DNA from: Micromonospora sp. ATCC 39149
GTDB lineage: Bacteria > Actinomycetota > Actinomycetes > Mycobacteriales > Micromonosporaceae
DNA length: 64,000 bases
Assembly (NCBI RefSeq): GCF_000158815.1
Contig: NZ_GG657738.1
Span: forward strand, 2,749,866-2,813,865
Direction of reading: 5' to 3'
Shown here: one piece after another, positions 19,701-28,320 of the stretch
How the letters are laid out: every line of letters starts with the position of its first letter
How positions within the stretch are numbered: position 1 is the first letter of the stretch
Made by a program: the position numbers and the translations under genes
Notes under the pieces: generated by a model
Told to the model about the DNA's origin: nothing
What the model saw: the letters and a program-made list of their open reading frames with translations, nothing else
Databases searched by the model: none

Positions 19701-21380
19701 AGCCTCACCCTCTGGAAGGTCGCCGGCCTCGCCGCCGGCACCGGCACCATCGCAGCCCAACCCACTCAAACCCTGATCACCTCCGACCACAGCTGGCAGC
19801 TCAACGACGCCGACAGCGGCACCGTGAGCACGGCCCGTGACACCGTCGGCACCCTCCACGCCAGCGGCGCCACCGGCGTCAGCTGGAGCACCGGAGACAT
19901 GTTCGACCCCGACGCGGTGTTCAACGGCACCAGCGGGAGCCTCACCACCCCCACCCCAGCCGTCAACACGAACAACGACTTCTCCCTTTCCGCCTGGGTC
20001 AAGCCCTCCTCGCTCGGCGGCACGATTCTGTCCCAGGACGGCGTCAACACCGCCGGGTTCAAGCTCTACACGGACGCCACCGACAAGTCCTGGCGCTTCG
20101 CCATGCCGCGCACCGACGTCGCGGCACCGGTATGGGACATCGCCATCTCGGCGCCCAACACCGCTCGACTCGGCGTGTGGACACACGTCACGGTCACCTT
20201 CCAGAAGTCCTTGGGCGCAATATGGATAATGCTCAATGGAATCCGAAGCGCCCACGGCGCCCACTCGTCGACCTGGAGCGCGGGCGGCGGGTACCGGATG
20301 GGCAGCCACAAGACGGGTGGCAGCAGCTACGGGGGCTGGTTCGCCGGTGAGCTGGCGAACGCGCAGACCTGGTCACGGACACTGACCTTCCCCCGGGCCA
20401 GCAACCTTCCGGTGGAGGACTTCGACGGCGACGGCCGGTCGGACATCCTCGGCTTCTCGACCTCCCACGCCGAGCTCTGGTGGACGCCGAACACGACGGT
20501 GCCGGGTCAGTCCCCGTCGCGGGGCGGCAGCAAGCGCATCTCCGCCGGGTGGTCGAACATCACCGACCCGTTCGTCACCGACTACGACGGCGACGGGAAG
20601 TCGGACGTCGTCGGGCGGGTCAACGACGAGCTGTGGACGTGGTCGAACGCCAGCAGCGTCGGCACCCCGCTCGTCGTGGCCGCCGACAAGCTCGGCGTGA
20701 ACTGGGACAGTCTTCCCCGGATCGCGCCGGCCGATTTCGATGGCGACGGTAGGACCGACATCGTCGGCTACTCCAGCAATAGCGACGAGCTGTGGTGGGT
20801 CCCGAACACGACCCCCGCTGGGGGGATGCCGCAGCGCGGGACCAGCAAGAAGGTGTCGTCGGGATGGGGTGGCATCACCAAGCAGATGATCGCCGACTAC
20901 AACTCGGACGGTAAGCCGGACATCCTGGGCCGGGGCAGCAACAACGTCATGTACGTCTGGCTCAACACCAGCACGGTCGGCAACCCGTCCGTCGGTTCCC
21001 TCGTGCCCCTCGGTACCGCGTGGGACACGCTGCCCACCACCACTACCGCCGACTTCGACAGCGACGGGCGGGCGGACATCGTCGGCTTCTCGATCAGTGG
21101 TGACAAGTTCTGGTGGGTGCCGAACACCACTCCCGCCGGCGGCACGCCGAGCCGGGGAACCAGCCAGGAGGTGGCCGCCGGCTTCGCCACCGCGACCGAC
21201 AAGCGGGTCGTCGACTACAACGGGGACGGCCGACCGGACGTGCTCGCCCAGATCGGCGACGAGCTGTGGGTCTGGCCCAACACCAGCACGCCCGGCAACC
21301 CGTCCGTCGGGCCCAAGGTGTCACTGGGTCTGGCCTGGAACACGATCGGCGACTTCCTGACCGAGCGCCGGGCGTTCTGA
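16788..21380 (+). CDS. Secreted LamG and FG-GAP/VCBS repeat protein, Rhs partner
   Basis: A 1530-residue exported protein. It has a signal peptide ([19 protein letters not shown], cleavage near AGA-TP) and a region (about 290-490) resembling the DNRLRE modules of actinobacterial surface proteins. A single Ca-binding-like FG-GAP unit ([11 protein letters not shown], about 706) follows. A LamG/concanavalin-type domain (about 1000-1200) precedes a run of FG-GAP repeats ([78 protein letters not shown]) between 1208 and 1510. FG-GAP loops bind calcium and form beta-propellers. There is no enzyme domain or membrane anchor. LamG and DNRLRE modules are often fused to Rhs proteins in this phylum; here they are on a separate, divergent gene, so a role in adhesion or toxin presentation is inferred. 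ATG 16788 follows GGGGAGG by about 9 bases. Confidence 0.88.
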   Translation: MLAAQLPRATLGAKAMAAGVSLGLLAASFASLPVRPAGATPSRPAAKPAAGALGVDRAVAEARRTGKPVEATAAATSTSTVTARPDGTVELTQTAVPTRTRVDGQWKTLDPTLVRHPDSSITPAVTTNQVRLSPGGTGPLAELVSGDRALSVAAPFTLPKPTLAGPAATYSEVLPGVDLTVRVTAEGGFSHVFVVKNRRAAANPRLATLDLTTSTRGVALTTDAAGNITGRDRAGHAVLTAPAPTMWDSTAGPAQRGAAASNATAPGRNARSAPIGVRVIPGTLRLIPNQRLLTDASTTYPVYIDPTFTWTPVGPKMSGWATISYQHQSTNYWKSTPDLIGRMQVGNSGSQRSQTLINFPIPYSTLAGAEIYDAIFKITNTRSWNCTAKTVNVYAPATTLSSSNATWNHWEGISNGPLAASKSFAYGYSGCDAAAVSFDITSQVEADVTAQKATRTLRMIAANEASDTQSWKEFLETSPTLTIRYNHKPNTPTGMTTSPKTSCTASTPTVVGDGSVSLYAPVSDRNGGTLGVSFTIWKTSDTSQTAVASSNPNLLTYPSGSTAVLVVPVATLRTAAAGAATGFSWKVQATDFRTPSNWSATCRFTFDPTRAGPPEVTAPAASTVGQPATFTIAPPATGTVPSGYVYQLNASAPVDVLADASGNASVSISPSRFTNTLTVTSVSAGGNVGESASVTFNANPAATAVDADLTGDGTADLLTVGAANGLPSGLWLGVGNTEGTSVTGTDIGARGNGVTGDNSPADFDGAQALTGRFTGTGLQDVLVYHPAGSDPGSAGVLRANGDGSVIQAQLSGNQYSIGPDQLLDPDGNLPLQLANAGDSRRLDSPYPDLVGTSGDATGGYHLTYYPNLGTPNGYLGAFHTTALTPAGGTDWNNWTLATAQLTTGTAMFLWNRTTGALHLWTDLTVDPGTGQLTYHPYALSAAWNAGANVTLRAADADNSGTPDLWTTGTGGSLTLWKVAGLAAGTGTIAAQPTQTLITSDHSWQLNDADSGTVSTARDTVGTLHASGATGVSWSTGDMFDPDAVFNGTSGSLTTPTPAVNTNNDFSLSAWVKPSSLGGTILSQDGVNTAGFKLYTDATDKSWRFAMPRTDVAAPVWDIAISAPNTARLGVWTHVTVTFQKSLGAIWIMLNGIRSAHGAHSSTWSAGGGYRMGSHKTGGSSYGGWFAGELANAQTWSRTLTFPRASNLPVEDFDGDGRSDILGFSTSHAELWWTPNTTVPGQSPSRGGSKRISAGWSNITDPFVTDYDGDGKSDVVGRVNDELWTWSNASSVGTPLVVAADKLGVNWDSLPRIAPADFDGDGRTDIVGYSSNSDELWWVPNTTPAGGMPQRGTSKKVSSGWGGITKQMIADYNSDGKPDILGRGSNNVMYVWLNTSTVGNPSVGSLVPLGTAWDTLPTTTTADFDSDGRADIVGFSISGDKFWWVPNTTPAGGTPSRGTSQEVAAGFATATDKRVVDYNGDGRPDVLAQIGDELWVWPNTSTPGNPSVGPKVSLGLAWNTIGDFLTERRAF

Positions 21381-21394
21381 CGTCTCCCCGCGTC

Positions 21395-21429
21395 ACGGTA
21401 GGGGCGGAGGTCTTCTCCGCCCCTACCGT
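21395..21429. terminator. Bidirectional terminator hairpin
   Basis: Perfect 15-bp inverted repeat with a 5-base loop, starting 14 bases after the LamG/FG-GAP gene stop and 26 bases before the end of the convergent peptidase gene. There is no T-run, as usual in high-GC actinobacteria. Confidence 0.8.
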
Positions 21430-21455
21430 CGTCAGGTACGAGGCGGACGACGGGT

Positions 21456-22769
21456 TCAGCGGGCCGCCGCGCGGGTGTACGCGACGCACTCGTCGTGCAG
21501 GGCCGCCCACGGCTCGCCGAACGCCTCCCCGGACGCCTCCTCCGGGGTGCGGCGGTCGTGCACCACCGCCTTGAAGAAGGCGAGCACCCGCTGCTCGCCG
21601 AACCGGTCGACGAGGTGCCGGACGGCCAGGTAGCCGACGCCGTAGCTGCCCCCGACGCGTCGGGCGGAGGCGTCCTCGGCCGGGGTGAGGTCGCTGAGCC
21701 GGCCGGTCCAGCCACCGCCCGGAGCCAGCAGCTCGCGTACCTCGGCCAGCCCCTCGTACCGGCCCACCGGCGCTCCGCCGGCCCCCGCGTACTCGGCCAG
21801 CCCCTCCACCAGCCACCAGGTCTCCCGGCCCGGGTAACCCCGCTCGGGCAGGGACGCGGCGTGCGTCAGCTCGTGCCGGAGCAGGTCGTCGGCGCCGGTG
21901 GCGGAGAGCTCGTCGGCGTTGAGCACCACCTCGTGGTGGCCGCCGCCGACGGTGACGGCGTACCCGCCGGTCCACTCCGGACGACCGCCGCCGTACCAGC
22001 TCAGCCACTCCGCCTTCCCGGCGTAGAAGACCCGGTACCGGTCGGGCGGGGGCCCGGCGACCGCGTACCCGTCGGCGATCCGCGCCGCCGCCTCGGCCTG
22101 CCGGAGCAAACCGGGAAGCTTCCCGCGCAGCGCCGGGGTGGTGGCCACGACGGTACGCGGGCCCACCGCGACGGTCAGGTCGCTCACCTCCCACGGCCGG
22201 GTGCCGGTCTCGGCGGACCGGGACTCCTCCATGGCGACCAGCCGGACCTGCCCGCCGGAGTCCCGCCACCGGGTGCCGATGAGCACGGGGCTCGGCCGGC
22301 AGCCGGGCACCACGAAGCAGTACTGGAAGCGGACCAGGATCCGCCACTCGTCGGGCCGCCCGGCGACGGTGGTCGGCAGGCCGGTCTGCTCGGGCCGCCA
22401 GACGGTGACCCGCAGCGCCCGGAGGGCTGCGTACCGGCGGGTGAGGGCGGGGTGGGCGGCCGGCTCGGCGACGGCGAGGAACCCGGCCCGGTCGCCGCCG
22501 AGCAGGGCGGCGGCCTGGCGGTCGAGCTGGCCGGAGATCCGCTCGCCGAGCTGCCGGGCGGCCTGGACCGCCGGGTCGTCGGAGGCGGCGGGCCCGAGAC
22601 GACCGATCGTCGGCCGGTCTGCGGCCTCGCGCAGCACCCCGGCCAGCAGCACCGTCGGCAGGCCGCAGGTGAGCAACAGCAGCACCACGCCGAGTGCGGC
22701 CCGCAGTGGCCAGGGCTGACGCCGTCGCGGTTGGTCCCACCGGTGCATGCCGTCCAAGCCGTCGGTCAC
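21456..22769 (-). CDS. Membrane-anchored gluzincin metallopeptidase-like protein
   Basis: A 437-residue protein with an N-terminal transmembrane helix (about 25-45, AALGVVLLLLTCGLPTVLLA) and a large external part. Near residue 300 it has a zinc-binding HELTH motif (RHELTHAAS), followed about 20 residues later by WLVEGLAEYAG, supplying the third zinc ligand Glu. This is the gluzincin pattern of peptidase-MA-like proteins. The first half (about 60-250) resembles an uncharacterised beta-rich domain. The substrate is unknown, probably an extracellular protein or peptide. GTG 22769 was taken as start; ATG 22748 is an alternative and neither has a strong ribosome-binding site. Confidence 0.78.
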   Translation of the reverse strand: MTDGLDGMHRWDQPRRRQPWPLRAALGVVLLLLTCGLPTVLLAGVLREAADRPTIGRLGPAASDDPAVQAARQLGERISGQLDRQAAALLGGDRAGFLAVAEPAAHPALTRRYAALRALRVTVWRPEQTGLPTTVAGRPDEWRILVRFQYCFVVPGCRPSPVLIGTRWRDSGGQVRLVAMEESRSAETGTRPWEVSDLTVAVGPRTVVATTPALRGKLPGLLRQAEAAARIADGYAVAGPPPDRYRVFYAGKAEWLSWYGGGRPEWTGGYAVTVGGGHHEVVLNADELSATGADDLLRHELTHAASLPERGYPGRETWWLVEGLAEYAGAGGAPVGRYEGLAEVRELLAPGGGWTGRLSDLTPAEDASARRVGGSYGVGYLAVRHLVDRFGEQRVLAFFKAVVHDRRTPEEASGEAFGEPWAALHDECVAYTRAAAR

Positions 22770-22852
22770 CCGGCGAAGGGTACGACCTCCGGGCGGGTCG
22801 GGCGAACGCGCCACGGCCCGGCGGGCCACCGCCGGGGCGGGCCGGGCACCGG

Positions 22853-23425
22853 TCAGCCCCGCCCCGGCCAGGCACGGAACGCCACGTCGAGGCCGGCGAC
22901 GAGTTGGTCGTACGAGCGGTCGACGTCGCGCGGCAGCCCGAAGCCGCCGGCCGCCTCCAGGGTGAGGAAGCCGTGCAGGGCGCTGCGGAGCATCCGGGTG
23001 GCGTCGACGGCGGCGTCGCCGTCCAGGCCGTACCCCCGCAGGATGGCGTAGATCGCGCCGACGGCCCGCTCGCTGGCGGCGACGTGGTCGGGGTCGCCCG
23101 CGTCGGGCGCGCGCTGCGCGGCGGAGTAGCGGCCGGGGTACCGGCGGGCGTAGTCGCGGAAGGCGGCGGCGACGGCGCGCAGCGCGTCGCCACCCGCGCG
23201 GCCGACGGCGGCTGCGGTGAACGCGTCGGCCAACTCGGCGGTGGCCAGCGCGGCGAGCTTCTGGGTCAGCGCGTCCGCGCCCTTCACGTGCTTGTAGAGG
23301 CTGGGCAGGGCGACGCCGAGCCGGCCGGCCAGCGCGGCGAGGGTGAGCCGGTCGAGGCCGACCTCGTCGGCGAGCCGGGCCGCCTCCCGCACCACGGCCT
23401 GCTGGTTGAGCCCGGCCCTAGGCAC
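22853..23425 (-). CDS. TetR-family regulator with C-terminal WHG domain
   Basis: A 190-residue repressor-type protein. The N-terminal TetR helix-turn-helix (VVREAARLADEVGLDRLTLAALAGRLGVALPSLYKHVKG, about 10-48) precedes a TetR_C WHG-type ligand domain (about 80-185, including ALHGFLTLEAAGGF). Its GTG start overlaps the stop of the upstream hydrolase gene by 8 bases, so the pair is one operon. Autoregulation of that operon is likely; a palindrome at the operon start is a candidate site. Confidence 0.88.
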   Translation of the reverse strand: MPRAGLNQQAVVREAARLADEVGLDRLTLAALAGRLGVALPSLYKHVKGADALTQKLAALATAELADAFTAAAVGRAGGDALRAVAAAFRDYARRYPGRYSAAQRAPDAGDPDHVAASERAVGAIYAILRGYGLDGDAAVDATRMLRSALHGFLTLEAAGGFGLPRDVDRSYDQLVAGLDVAFRAWPGRG

Positions 23426-24218
23426 CGGCGGTGGCCTTCAGGAAGGCGACGAGCTGGGCGGCGGTTTCGGCCGGCCGGTCGGCGTGCGGGTAGTGGCCGG
23501 AGTCGTCGATCATCCGCGCCTCGGCGGTGGCGAAGAGCCGCCGGGCGGCGCGGGCCTCGGCACCGGGGTCGGGGAAGTCGGGATCCTTCGCGCCCATCAG
23601 CACGAGGACCGGCTGGCGCACCTCGCGGGCCCGCGTGGTCCAGCGCGGCTCGACCGGGGCCGCCACCCCGCGCATCGCCGTCATCCGGCCGGGTTCGCGC
23701 AGGTTGGCCACCATCGCCTTCCGGTACGCGGCGTAGTCCGCCGGTCGGCCGCAGGGAAAGAGGCTGCGGTGGAACATGCCGAACAGTCGAGGGCTGCGCA
23801 GCACCGCCGCCACGGCCAGCCGCACGACCGGGTTCAGCTTCGGCTCGGCGACGAACGCGCCCACCTGGACGATCGCGCGGACCAGTTCGGGGGCGTCGGC
23901 GGCGGCGAAGACCACGGCGGCACCGCTGGAGGAGCTACCGAGCAGCGTGGCGGGGCCGCCGCCGAGGGCGCGGACGACGGCCAGCAGGTCGGCGCCGACC
24001 TCGGCCGGGGCGTACGTCGGCCAGCCGGAGCTGGACGCGCCGTGCCCGCGCACGTCCACCGCCGCCACCCGGTAGCCGGCGTCGACCAGCAGCGGGACCA
24101 GGTGGCGGAAGGCCGCCCGGTTCTCCCCCATGCCGTGCGAGAGGATCACCAGCGGGCCGTCCCCGTGCACCTCGTAGGCGATCCGCCCGCCGTCCCGCTC
24201 CACCTGGCTAATGTTCAT
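23418..24218 (-). CDS. Alpha/beta-fold hydrolase
   Basis: A 266-residue cytosolic alpha/beta hydrolase. The oxyanion region is SHGMGENR, the nucleophile is probably Ser97 in GSSSSG, the acid Asp lies in GAKDPDFPDP, and the catalytic His is in SGHYPHADRP. It is cotranscribed with the TetR regulator that follows it, suggesting an inducible detoxifying or catabolic hydrolase; the substrate is unknown. A 14-bp palindrome covers the first base of the start codon, and no ribosome-binding site is evident, so the message may be leaderless. Confidence 0.88.
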   Translation of the reverse strand: MNISQVERDGGRIAYEVHGDGPLVILSHGMGENRAAFRHLVPLLVDAGYRVAAVDVRGHGASSSGWPTYAPAEVGADLLAVVRALGGGPATLLGSSSSGAAVVFAAADAPELVRAIVQVGAFVAEPKLNPVVRLAVAAVLRSPRLFGMFHRSLFPCGRPADYAAYRKAMVANLREPGRMTAMRGVAAPVEPRWTTRAREVRQPVLVLMGAKDPDFPDPGAEARAARRLFATAEARMIDDSGHYPHADRPAETAAQLVAFLKATAGA

Positions 24219-24231
24219 AGCTTAAAAGCTA
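24218..24231. promoter_or_regulatory. Palindrome at the hydrolase-TetR operon start, candidate TetR operator
   Basis: TAGCTTAAAAGCTA is a 14-bp palindrome (6-bp arms, 2-base centre) that abuts the start codon of the hydrolase gene. A direct repeat GGCTA-x4-GGCTA lies just upstream on the minus strand. In this GC-rich genome such an AT-rich palindrome is unlikely by chance. A dimer of the TetR protein encoded by the next gene is the obvious candidate. Confidence 0.55.
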
Positions 24232-24284
24232 GCCTGGTTAGCCAAACTTGACAAGCTTGACCTCAAGCCGACGTGGGGTCGCGG

Positions 24285-25205
24285 TCACTTCTTCGACATC
24301 AGGGCCCGGCCGAAGAAGGCCAGGTTCGCGGGGCGCTCGGCGAGCCGGCGCATGAGGTAGCCGTACCAGTCGGTTCCGTACGGCAGGTAGGTGCGCACGG
24401 TGTAGCCGTCACCGACCAGTCGGGCCTGCTCCTCCGGCCGGATGCCGTAGAGCATCTGGAACTCGAACCGGTCCGGCCCCCGGTCGAACCAGCGCGCCCG
24501 GTCCTCGCCGATGGCGATCAGGCGCGGGTCGTGGGTGGCCAGCATCGGGTACCCGTCGCCGGACATCAGGATGTTCAGACAGCGCACGTACGACTTGTCC
24601 ACCTCGCGGGCGGCCTGGTATGCCACCGACTCCGGCTCCCGGTACGCGCCCTTGCACAGCCGCACCCGGGACCCGGCGTACGCCAGCTCGCGGCAGTCGG
24701 ACTCGGTCCGCCGCAGGTACGCCTGGAGCACCGCCCCCGTCGACGGGAAGTCCTTACGGAGCCGGGCCAGGGTGTCCAGCGTCGAGTCGGTGGTGGTGTG
24801 GTCCTCCATGTCAAGGGTGACCGTGGTGCCCGCCGCCTCCGCCGCCACGCAGATCGCCCGCGCGTTGTCGTACGCGAGCTGCTCGTCGAACCGCTGGCCG
24901 AGCGCGGAGAGCTTCACGCTGACCTCGGCGGCCGGGGTGAGCCCGGCATCGGACAGCAGCGTCAGAAGTTTCAGGTACTCGTCCCGGGTGGCGATGGCCT
25001 GCTCACCGGTGACGGTGTCCTCCCCGAGGTTGTCGAGGGTGACCGCGAGGCCGTCGGCGACGAGTTCACGGGTCGCCCGCAACGCGTCGTCGGTGCCGGC
25101 GCCGGCGACGAACCGGCGGACGACGTCCCGGGTGAACGGGGCCGTCGCGACGAGCCGCTCAACCTGGGATGACCGGGACGCGGCAAGGATGACGGAACGG
25201 AGCAT
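24285..25205 (-). CDS. Proline dehydrogenase (monofunctional, FAD)
   Basis: A 306-residue PRODH TIM-barrel enzyme that oxidises L-proline to 1-pyrroline-5-carboxylate with FAD, the first step of proline breakdown. The sequence has the family signatures EVSVKLSALGQRFD, VTLDMEDHTTTDSTL, LQAYLRRTE and RVRLCKGAYREP, plus the C-terminal RTYLPYGTDWYGYLMRRLAERP that binds the substrate carboxylate. Length agrees with actinobacterial single-domain PRODH. The usual partner P5C dehydrogenase is not in the window. A TACGCT hexamer 6 bases before the ATG suggests leaderless transcription. Confidence 0.95.
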   Translation of the reverse strand: MLRSVILAASRSSQVERLVATAPFTRDVVRRFVAGAGTDDALRATRELVADGLAVTLDNLGEDTVTGEQAIATRDEYLKLLTLLSDAGLTPAAEVSVKLSALGQRFDEQLAYDNARAICVAAEAAGTTVTLDMEDHTTTDSTLDTLARLRKDFPSTGAVLQAYLRRTESDCRELAYAGSRVRLCKGAYREPESVAYQAAREVDKSYVRCLNILMSGDGYPMLATHDPRLIAIGEDRARWFDRGPDRFEFQMLYGIRPEEQARLVGDGYTVRTYLPYGTDWYGYLMRRLAERPANLAFFGRALMSKK

Positions 25206-25302
25206 AAGCTGAGCGTAACGCCCGAGGGCGCCATCCCGCCGGGCGGCAGCACCGCCAAGCCCCGGCGCGGGTGACGTGGCGCGGATCGGCTACAACGATG
25301 CC

Positions 25303-25590
25303 GTGGAACAACGCCCCCGACGCCGGCTCCGGTCGGCCACCGTGCAGCTCGGCGCGCTGACCGCCCTCGCGCTCGCCCTCTCCGGCTGCAACACGTCCTC
25401 CGCCGACGACGATGACGACGACGACTGCGCGCTCGGGCCGGTCGGCGGCGGGACGACCGTGGCGTTGGCGATGCACGTGCCGGCCACCGCCGCCACCACC
25501 GACGCCGCGCGCGCCGGCTCCCGACCGGTCGCCGCGGCCGTGCCGGAGCGCGGCGGCTTCGGCACCCACCTCGCCTCCTGCGGCGGCTGA
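25303..25590 (+). CDS. Small lipoprotein with Asp run, YgiB-like position
   Basis: A 95-residue predicted lipoprotein. A basic N-terminus (VEQRPRRRLR) precedes a hydrophobic signal with the lipobox LSGC (lipidated Cys about residue 31), followed by a run of seven aspartates and a low-complexity Ala/Thr-rich tail ending in Cys. Start GTG 25303 is preceded by TACAAC at 25291-25296, the right place for a leaderless promoter; GTG 25276 is the alternative start. It ends one base before a glutathionylspermidine-synthase-like gene, the same pairing as ygiB-ygiC in E. coli. Function unknown. Confidence 0.7.
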   Translation: MEQRPRRRLRSATVQLGALTALALALSGCNTSSADDDDDDDCALGPVGGGTTVALAMHVPATAATTDAARAGSRPVAAAVPERGGFGTHLASCGG

Positions 25591-25591
25591 C

Positions 25592-26758
25592 GTGCGGCGC
25601 GAGGCGGCCACCCCGCGCCCGGGCTGGGACGCCACCGTCCGCTCGCAGGGCCTGGTCTACGTCGACACGGAGCTGCCCGACGGCGGAATCATGTCGTACT
25701 GGGACGAAACCGCCGCGTACGTCCTCGGCCTGGAGGAGGTGCTTCGGCTGGAGGAGGCGACCGCCGAGCTGCACCGAATGTGCGTCGCCGCCGCCGAGCA
25801 CGTGGTGGCCCGGGGCCGGTACGCGGAGTTCGGCATCCCCGATTGGGCGGCCGAGGCGGTGGCCCGCTCGCTGCGCGAGGCCCCGCCGAGCCTCTACGGC
25901 CGGTTCGACCTCTGCTACGACGGCAGTTGGCCGCCGAAGCTGCTGGAGTACAACGCCGACACCCCCACCTCGCTGGTCGAGGCGAGCATCGTGCAGTGGT
26001 TCTGGCTGGAGGAGACCCACCCGGAGGCGGACCAGTGGAACAGCCTGCACGAGCGCCTCGTCGCGGCCTGGGCGCGGATCGGCGCGGGCCTGCACGACGG
26101 GCAGGTGCACGTGGCCTGGTCGGGCGAGGAGGAGTCGGGCGAGGACCAGATCACGGCCGGGTACCTGGCCGAGACCGCCCGGCAGGCGGGGCTGAAGGCG
26201 GAACTGCTGCCGATCCAGGACATCGGGTGGGACGGCCGGCGCTTCGTCGACGCCGCCGACCGGCCGGTCACCACCTGCTTCAAGCTCTACCCGTGGGAGT
26301 GGATGCTCGCCGAACCGTACGGGCCACTGGCGCTGGAGCCGGGCACCCCGACCACCTGGATCGAGCCGGCGTGGAAGCTGCTGCTGTCCAACAAGGCGCT
26401 GCTCGCCGTGCTCTGGGAGCTGTACCCCGGGCACGAGTACCTGCTGCCCGCGTACCTCGACTCGCCGCGCGGGATGACCGAGTACGTGGCGAAGCCGCTG
26501 CTCGGCCGGGAGGGCGGGTCGGTACGGATCGTCACGGCCGGCGGTGAGGTCAGCAACCCGGGTGACTACGGCGACGAGGGATTCTGCTACCAGGAGTTCC
26601 GGGCCCTGCCGCGCTTCGACGGCAGCCACGTGGTGTTGGGCAGTTGGATCGTCGACGGCGGGCCGGCCGGCGCCGGCCTGCGGGAGAGCGCGAGCCTCAT
26701 CACCGACAACTACGCCCGGTTCTTGCCACACTACATCGACACGCCGCGACTCCCGTGA
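25592..26758 (+). CDS. Glutathionylspermidine synthase-like ATP-grasp protein (YgiC family)
   Basis: A 388-residue protein of the GSP-synthase C-terminal (ATP-grasp) family. Recognisable segments are LCYDGSWPPKLLEYNADTP, the WIEPAWKLLLSNKALL helix, VAKPLLGREGGSV (nucleotide-binding loop) and YQEFRALPRFDG. The family forms an amide bond between a carboxylate and an amine using ATP. Actinomycetes make mycothiol instead of glutathione, so glutathionylspermidine is not the likely product; the real substrates are unknown. The GTG start is separated by one base from the lipoprotein stop, so the two are coupled and probably act together at the envelope. Confidence 0.85.
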   Translation: MRREAATPRPGWDATVRSQGLVYVDTELPDGGIMSYWDETAAYVLGLEEVLRLEEATAELHRMCVAAAEHVVARGRYAEFGIPDWAAEAVARSLREAPPSLYGRFDLCYDGSWPPKLLEYNADTPTSLVEASIVQWFWLEETHPEADQWNSLHERLVAAWARIGAGLHDGQVHVAWSGEEESGEDQITAGYLAETARQAGLKAELLPIQDIGWDGRRFVDAADRPVTTCFKLYPWEWMLAEPYGPLALEPGTPTTWIEPAWKLLLSNKALLAVLWELYPGHEYLLPAYLDSPRGMTEYVAKPLLGREGGSVRIVTAGGEVSNPGDYGDEGFCYQEFRALPRFDGSHVVLGSWIVDGGPAGAGLRESASLITDNYARFLPHYIDTPRLP

Positions 26759-26776
26759 GTCGTCTACCGTTGTGGG

Positions 26777-27349
26777 GTGAACTTCGACGCGTACGCCCGG
26801 ACCGGGGTTGACCTCGTCAACGCCCGGCTGGACGACCTCGACGACCTGCGGGCCCTCTTCCCCGACGAGAACGCGTGGATGCGCGACGAGGTCGCGGACC
26901 GGGACCTGGCGATCTTCCGGCGGGCGCAGAAGCGCCTGCGGGACATCTTCGACTATGGCACCTCGGGGCGTGACGCCCAGGCGGTGGCCGAGTTGAACGC
27001 GCTGCTGGAGGCGTATCCGGTGCAGCCGCGCATCTCCGGCCACGACTCCAGCGACTGGCACATGCACGTCACCAGCCGGGGCGCGTCGGTGAGCGCGGAG
27101 TACCTGGCCGGCGCGGTGTGGGGCCTGTCGGTGTGGCTCTGCCAGTACGGCAGCGCCCGGTTCGGGGTCTGCGCCGACGAGCGCTGCGGCAACGTCTACC
27201 TGGACACCTCGTCGAACTGCTGCCGGCGGTTCTGCTCGGAGCGCTGCGCCACCCGCTCGCACGTGGCCGCGCACCGGGCCCGCAAGCGCGCGGCGATCGG
27301 CGAGCAGCAGGCCACCGCCCCGGCCCCTGCGCTGACCCCGGTGAGCTGA
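26777..27349 (+). CDS. CGNR zinc-finger protein (ABATE domain)
   Basis: A 190-residue regulator-like protein. The N-terminal ABATE-type domain (about 1-125) is followed by a CGNR zinc finger: CADERCGNVYLD, then RRFCSERCATRSHVAAHRARK, with four zinc-ligand cysteines. CGNR proteins are thought to be DNA-binding transcription factors with a small-molecule sensing domain. The gene starts with GTG only 18 bases after the ATP-grasp gene, and TACCGT lies a few bases upstream, so it may have its own leaderless promoter. Its targets are unknown. A strong terminator follows. Confidence 0.88.
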   Translation: MNFDAYARTGVDLVNARLDDLDDLRALFPDENAWMRDEVADRDLAIFRRAQKRLRDIFDYGTSGRDAQAVAELNALLEAYPVQPRISGHDSSDWHMHVTSRGASVSAEYLAGAVWGLSVWLCQYGSARFGVCADERCGNVYLDTSSNCCRRFCSERCATRSHVAAHRARKRAAIGEQQATAPAPALTPVS

Positions 27350-27359
27350 GACGCGCCAG

Positions 27360-27395
27360 CCCGGCTGCTCCACCGGGCCCGGTGGAGCAGCCGGG
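27360..27395. terminator. Bidirectional terminator, 36-bp perfect palindrome
   Basis: A perfect 18+18 palindrome without spacer lies between the stops of the convergent CGNR and TIM-barrel genes. As RNA it folds into a very stable GC-rich hairpin on either strand. Confidence 0.85.
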
Positions 27396-27406
27396 CCCGA
27401 GGCGGT

Positions 27407-28213
27407 TCAGGCGTCGACCGGGGACGGGGCGGTCAGGTGCGCGCGGGCGAACTCCAGGGCCTCGCGCAGGTCCGCCTCGCGGTCGGCACGGCTCTTCGCG
27501 CCCCGCGTGGTGACCTCCACGGCCACCGAGCCGGTGAAACCGCGCCCGGCCAGCGAGCGGAGCAGCTCGCCGCAGGGCTGGCCGCCGCGCCCCGGCACCA
27601 GGTGCTCGTCGCGCCCCTCGCCGGTGCCGTCGCCGAGGTGCACGTGGGCGAGGCCCGTGCCCATCCGGTCGGCCATGGCCAGCGCGTCGGTGTGCGACGC
27701 GGCGCAGTGCGACAGGTCGAGCGTGTACGACGGGTAGCCGGTCTCGGTGGGGTCCCACCCGGGGACGTACGGGACGAACTGCCGGCCGGCCATCCGCACC
27801 GGATACATGTTCTCCACCGCGAAGCGCAGCCCGCCGAACCTCCCGGCGACCTGGTCCAGCCCGTCGGCGAAGTTGCGGGCGTAGTCGCGCTGCCAGGTGA
27901 ACGGCGGGTGCACCACGACGGTGGGCGCCTCCAGGGTCTCCGCCAGCTCGGCGGCCCGGCGCAGTCGCTCCCACGGGTCGGTGCTCCACACCCGTTGGGT
28001 GACCAGCAGGCAGGGCGCGTGGACGGAGAGCACCGGCACGCCGTAGTGCTCGGCGAGGCCGCGCAGCGCGCCGGCGTCCTGGCTGACGGCGTCCGTCCAG
28101 ACCATCACCTCGATGCCGTCGTACCCGAGCGCCGCGGCGAGTTGGAACGCCGCCGCGGTCCGCTCAGGGAACACCGAGGACGTGGACAGGAGCACCGGGA
28201 CGCGGGAAGTCAC
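27407..28213 (-). CDS. Sugar phosphate isomerase/epimerase family protein (TIM barrel)
   Basis: A 268-residue AP-endonuclease-2-type TIM barrel. Metal-binding residues of the family appear in [65 protein letters not shown] and VAVEVTT. The reaction is unknown; relatives isomerise sugars or inositols. The gene lies downstream of ppx on the same strand, as with Rv0498 in M. tuberculosis (from memory). An ATG at 28213 begins the protein. Confidence 0.87.
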   Translation of the reverse strand: MTSRVPVLLSTSSVFPERTAAAFQLAAALGYDGIEVMVWTDAVSQDAGALRGLAEHYGVPVLSVHAPCLLVTQRVWSTDPWERLRRAAELAETLEAPTVVVHPPFTWQRDYARNFADGLDQVAGRFGGLRFAVENMYPVRMAGRQFVPYVPGWDPTETGYPSYTLDLSHCAASHTDALAMADRMGTGLAHVHLGDGTGEGRDEHLVPGRGGQPCGELLRSLAGRGFTGSVAVEVTTRGAKSRADREADLREALEFARAHLTAPSPVDA

Positions 28214-28320
28214 AGCTGCCAGGGTAGCCCGGCGGACGTTGCGACATCGTGACGAGCAATCGCAAATCGCCCGTATCGCAGCATGGGGTCGCCGGGTCGT
28301 TACATTCCATCACCTCGCGC

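Noticed and set aside
25412..25591. Longer version of the glutathionylspermidine-synthase-like gene starting at 25412
   Set aside because: The extra 60 residues are low-complexity text in another frame of the lipoprotein gene; GTG 25592 begins the family-like sequence.
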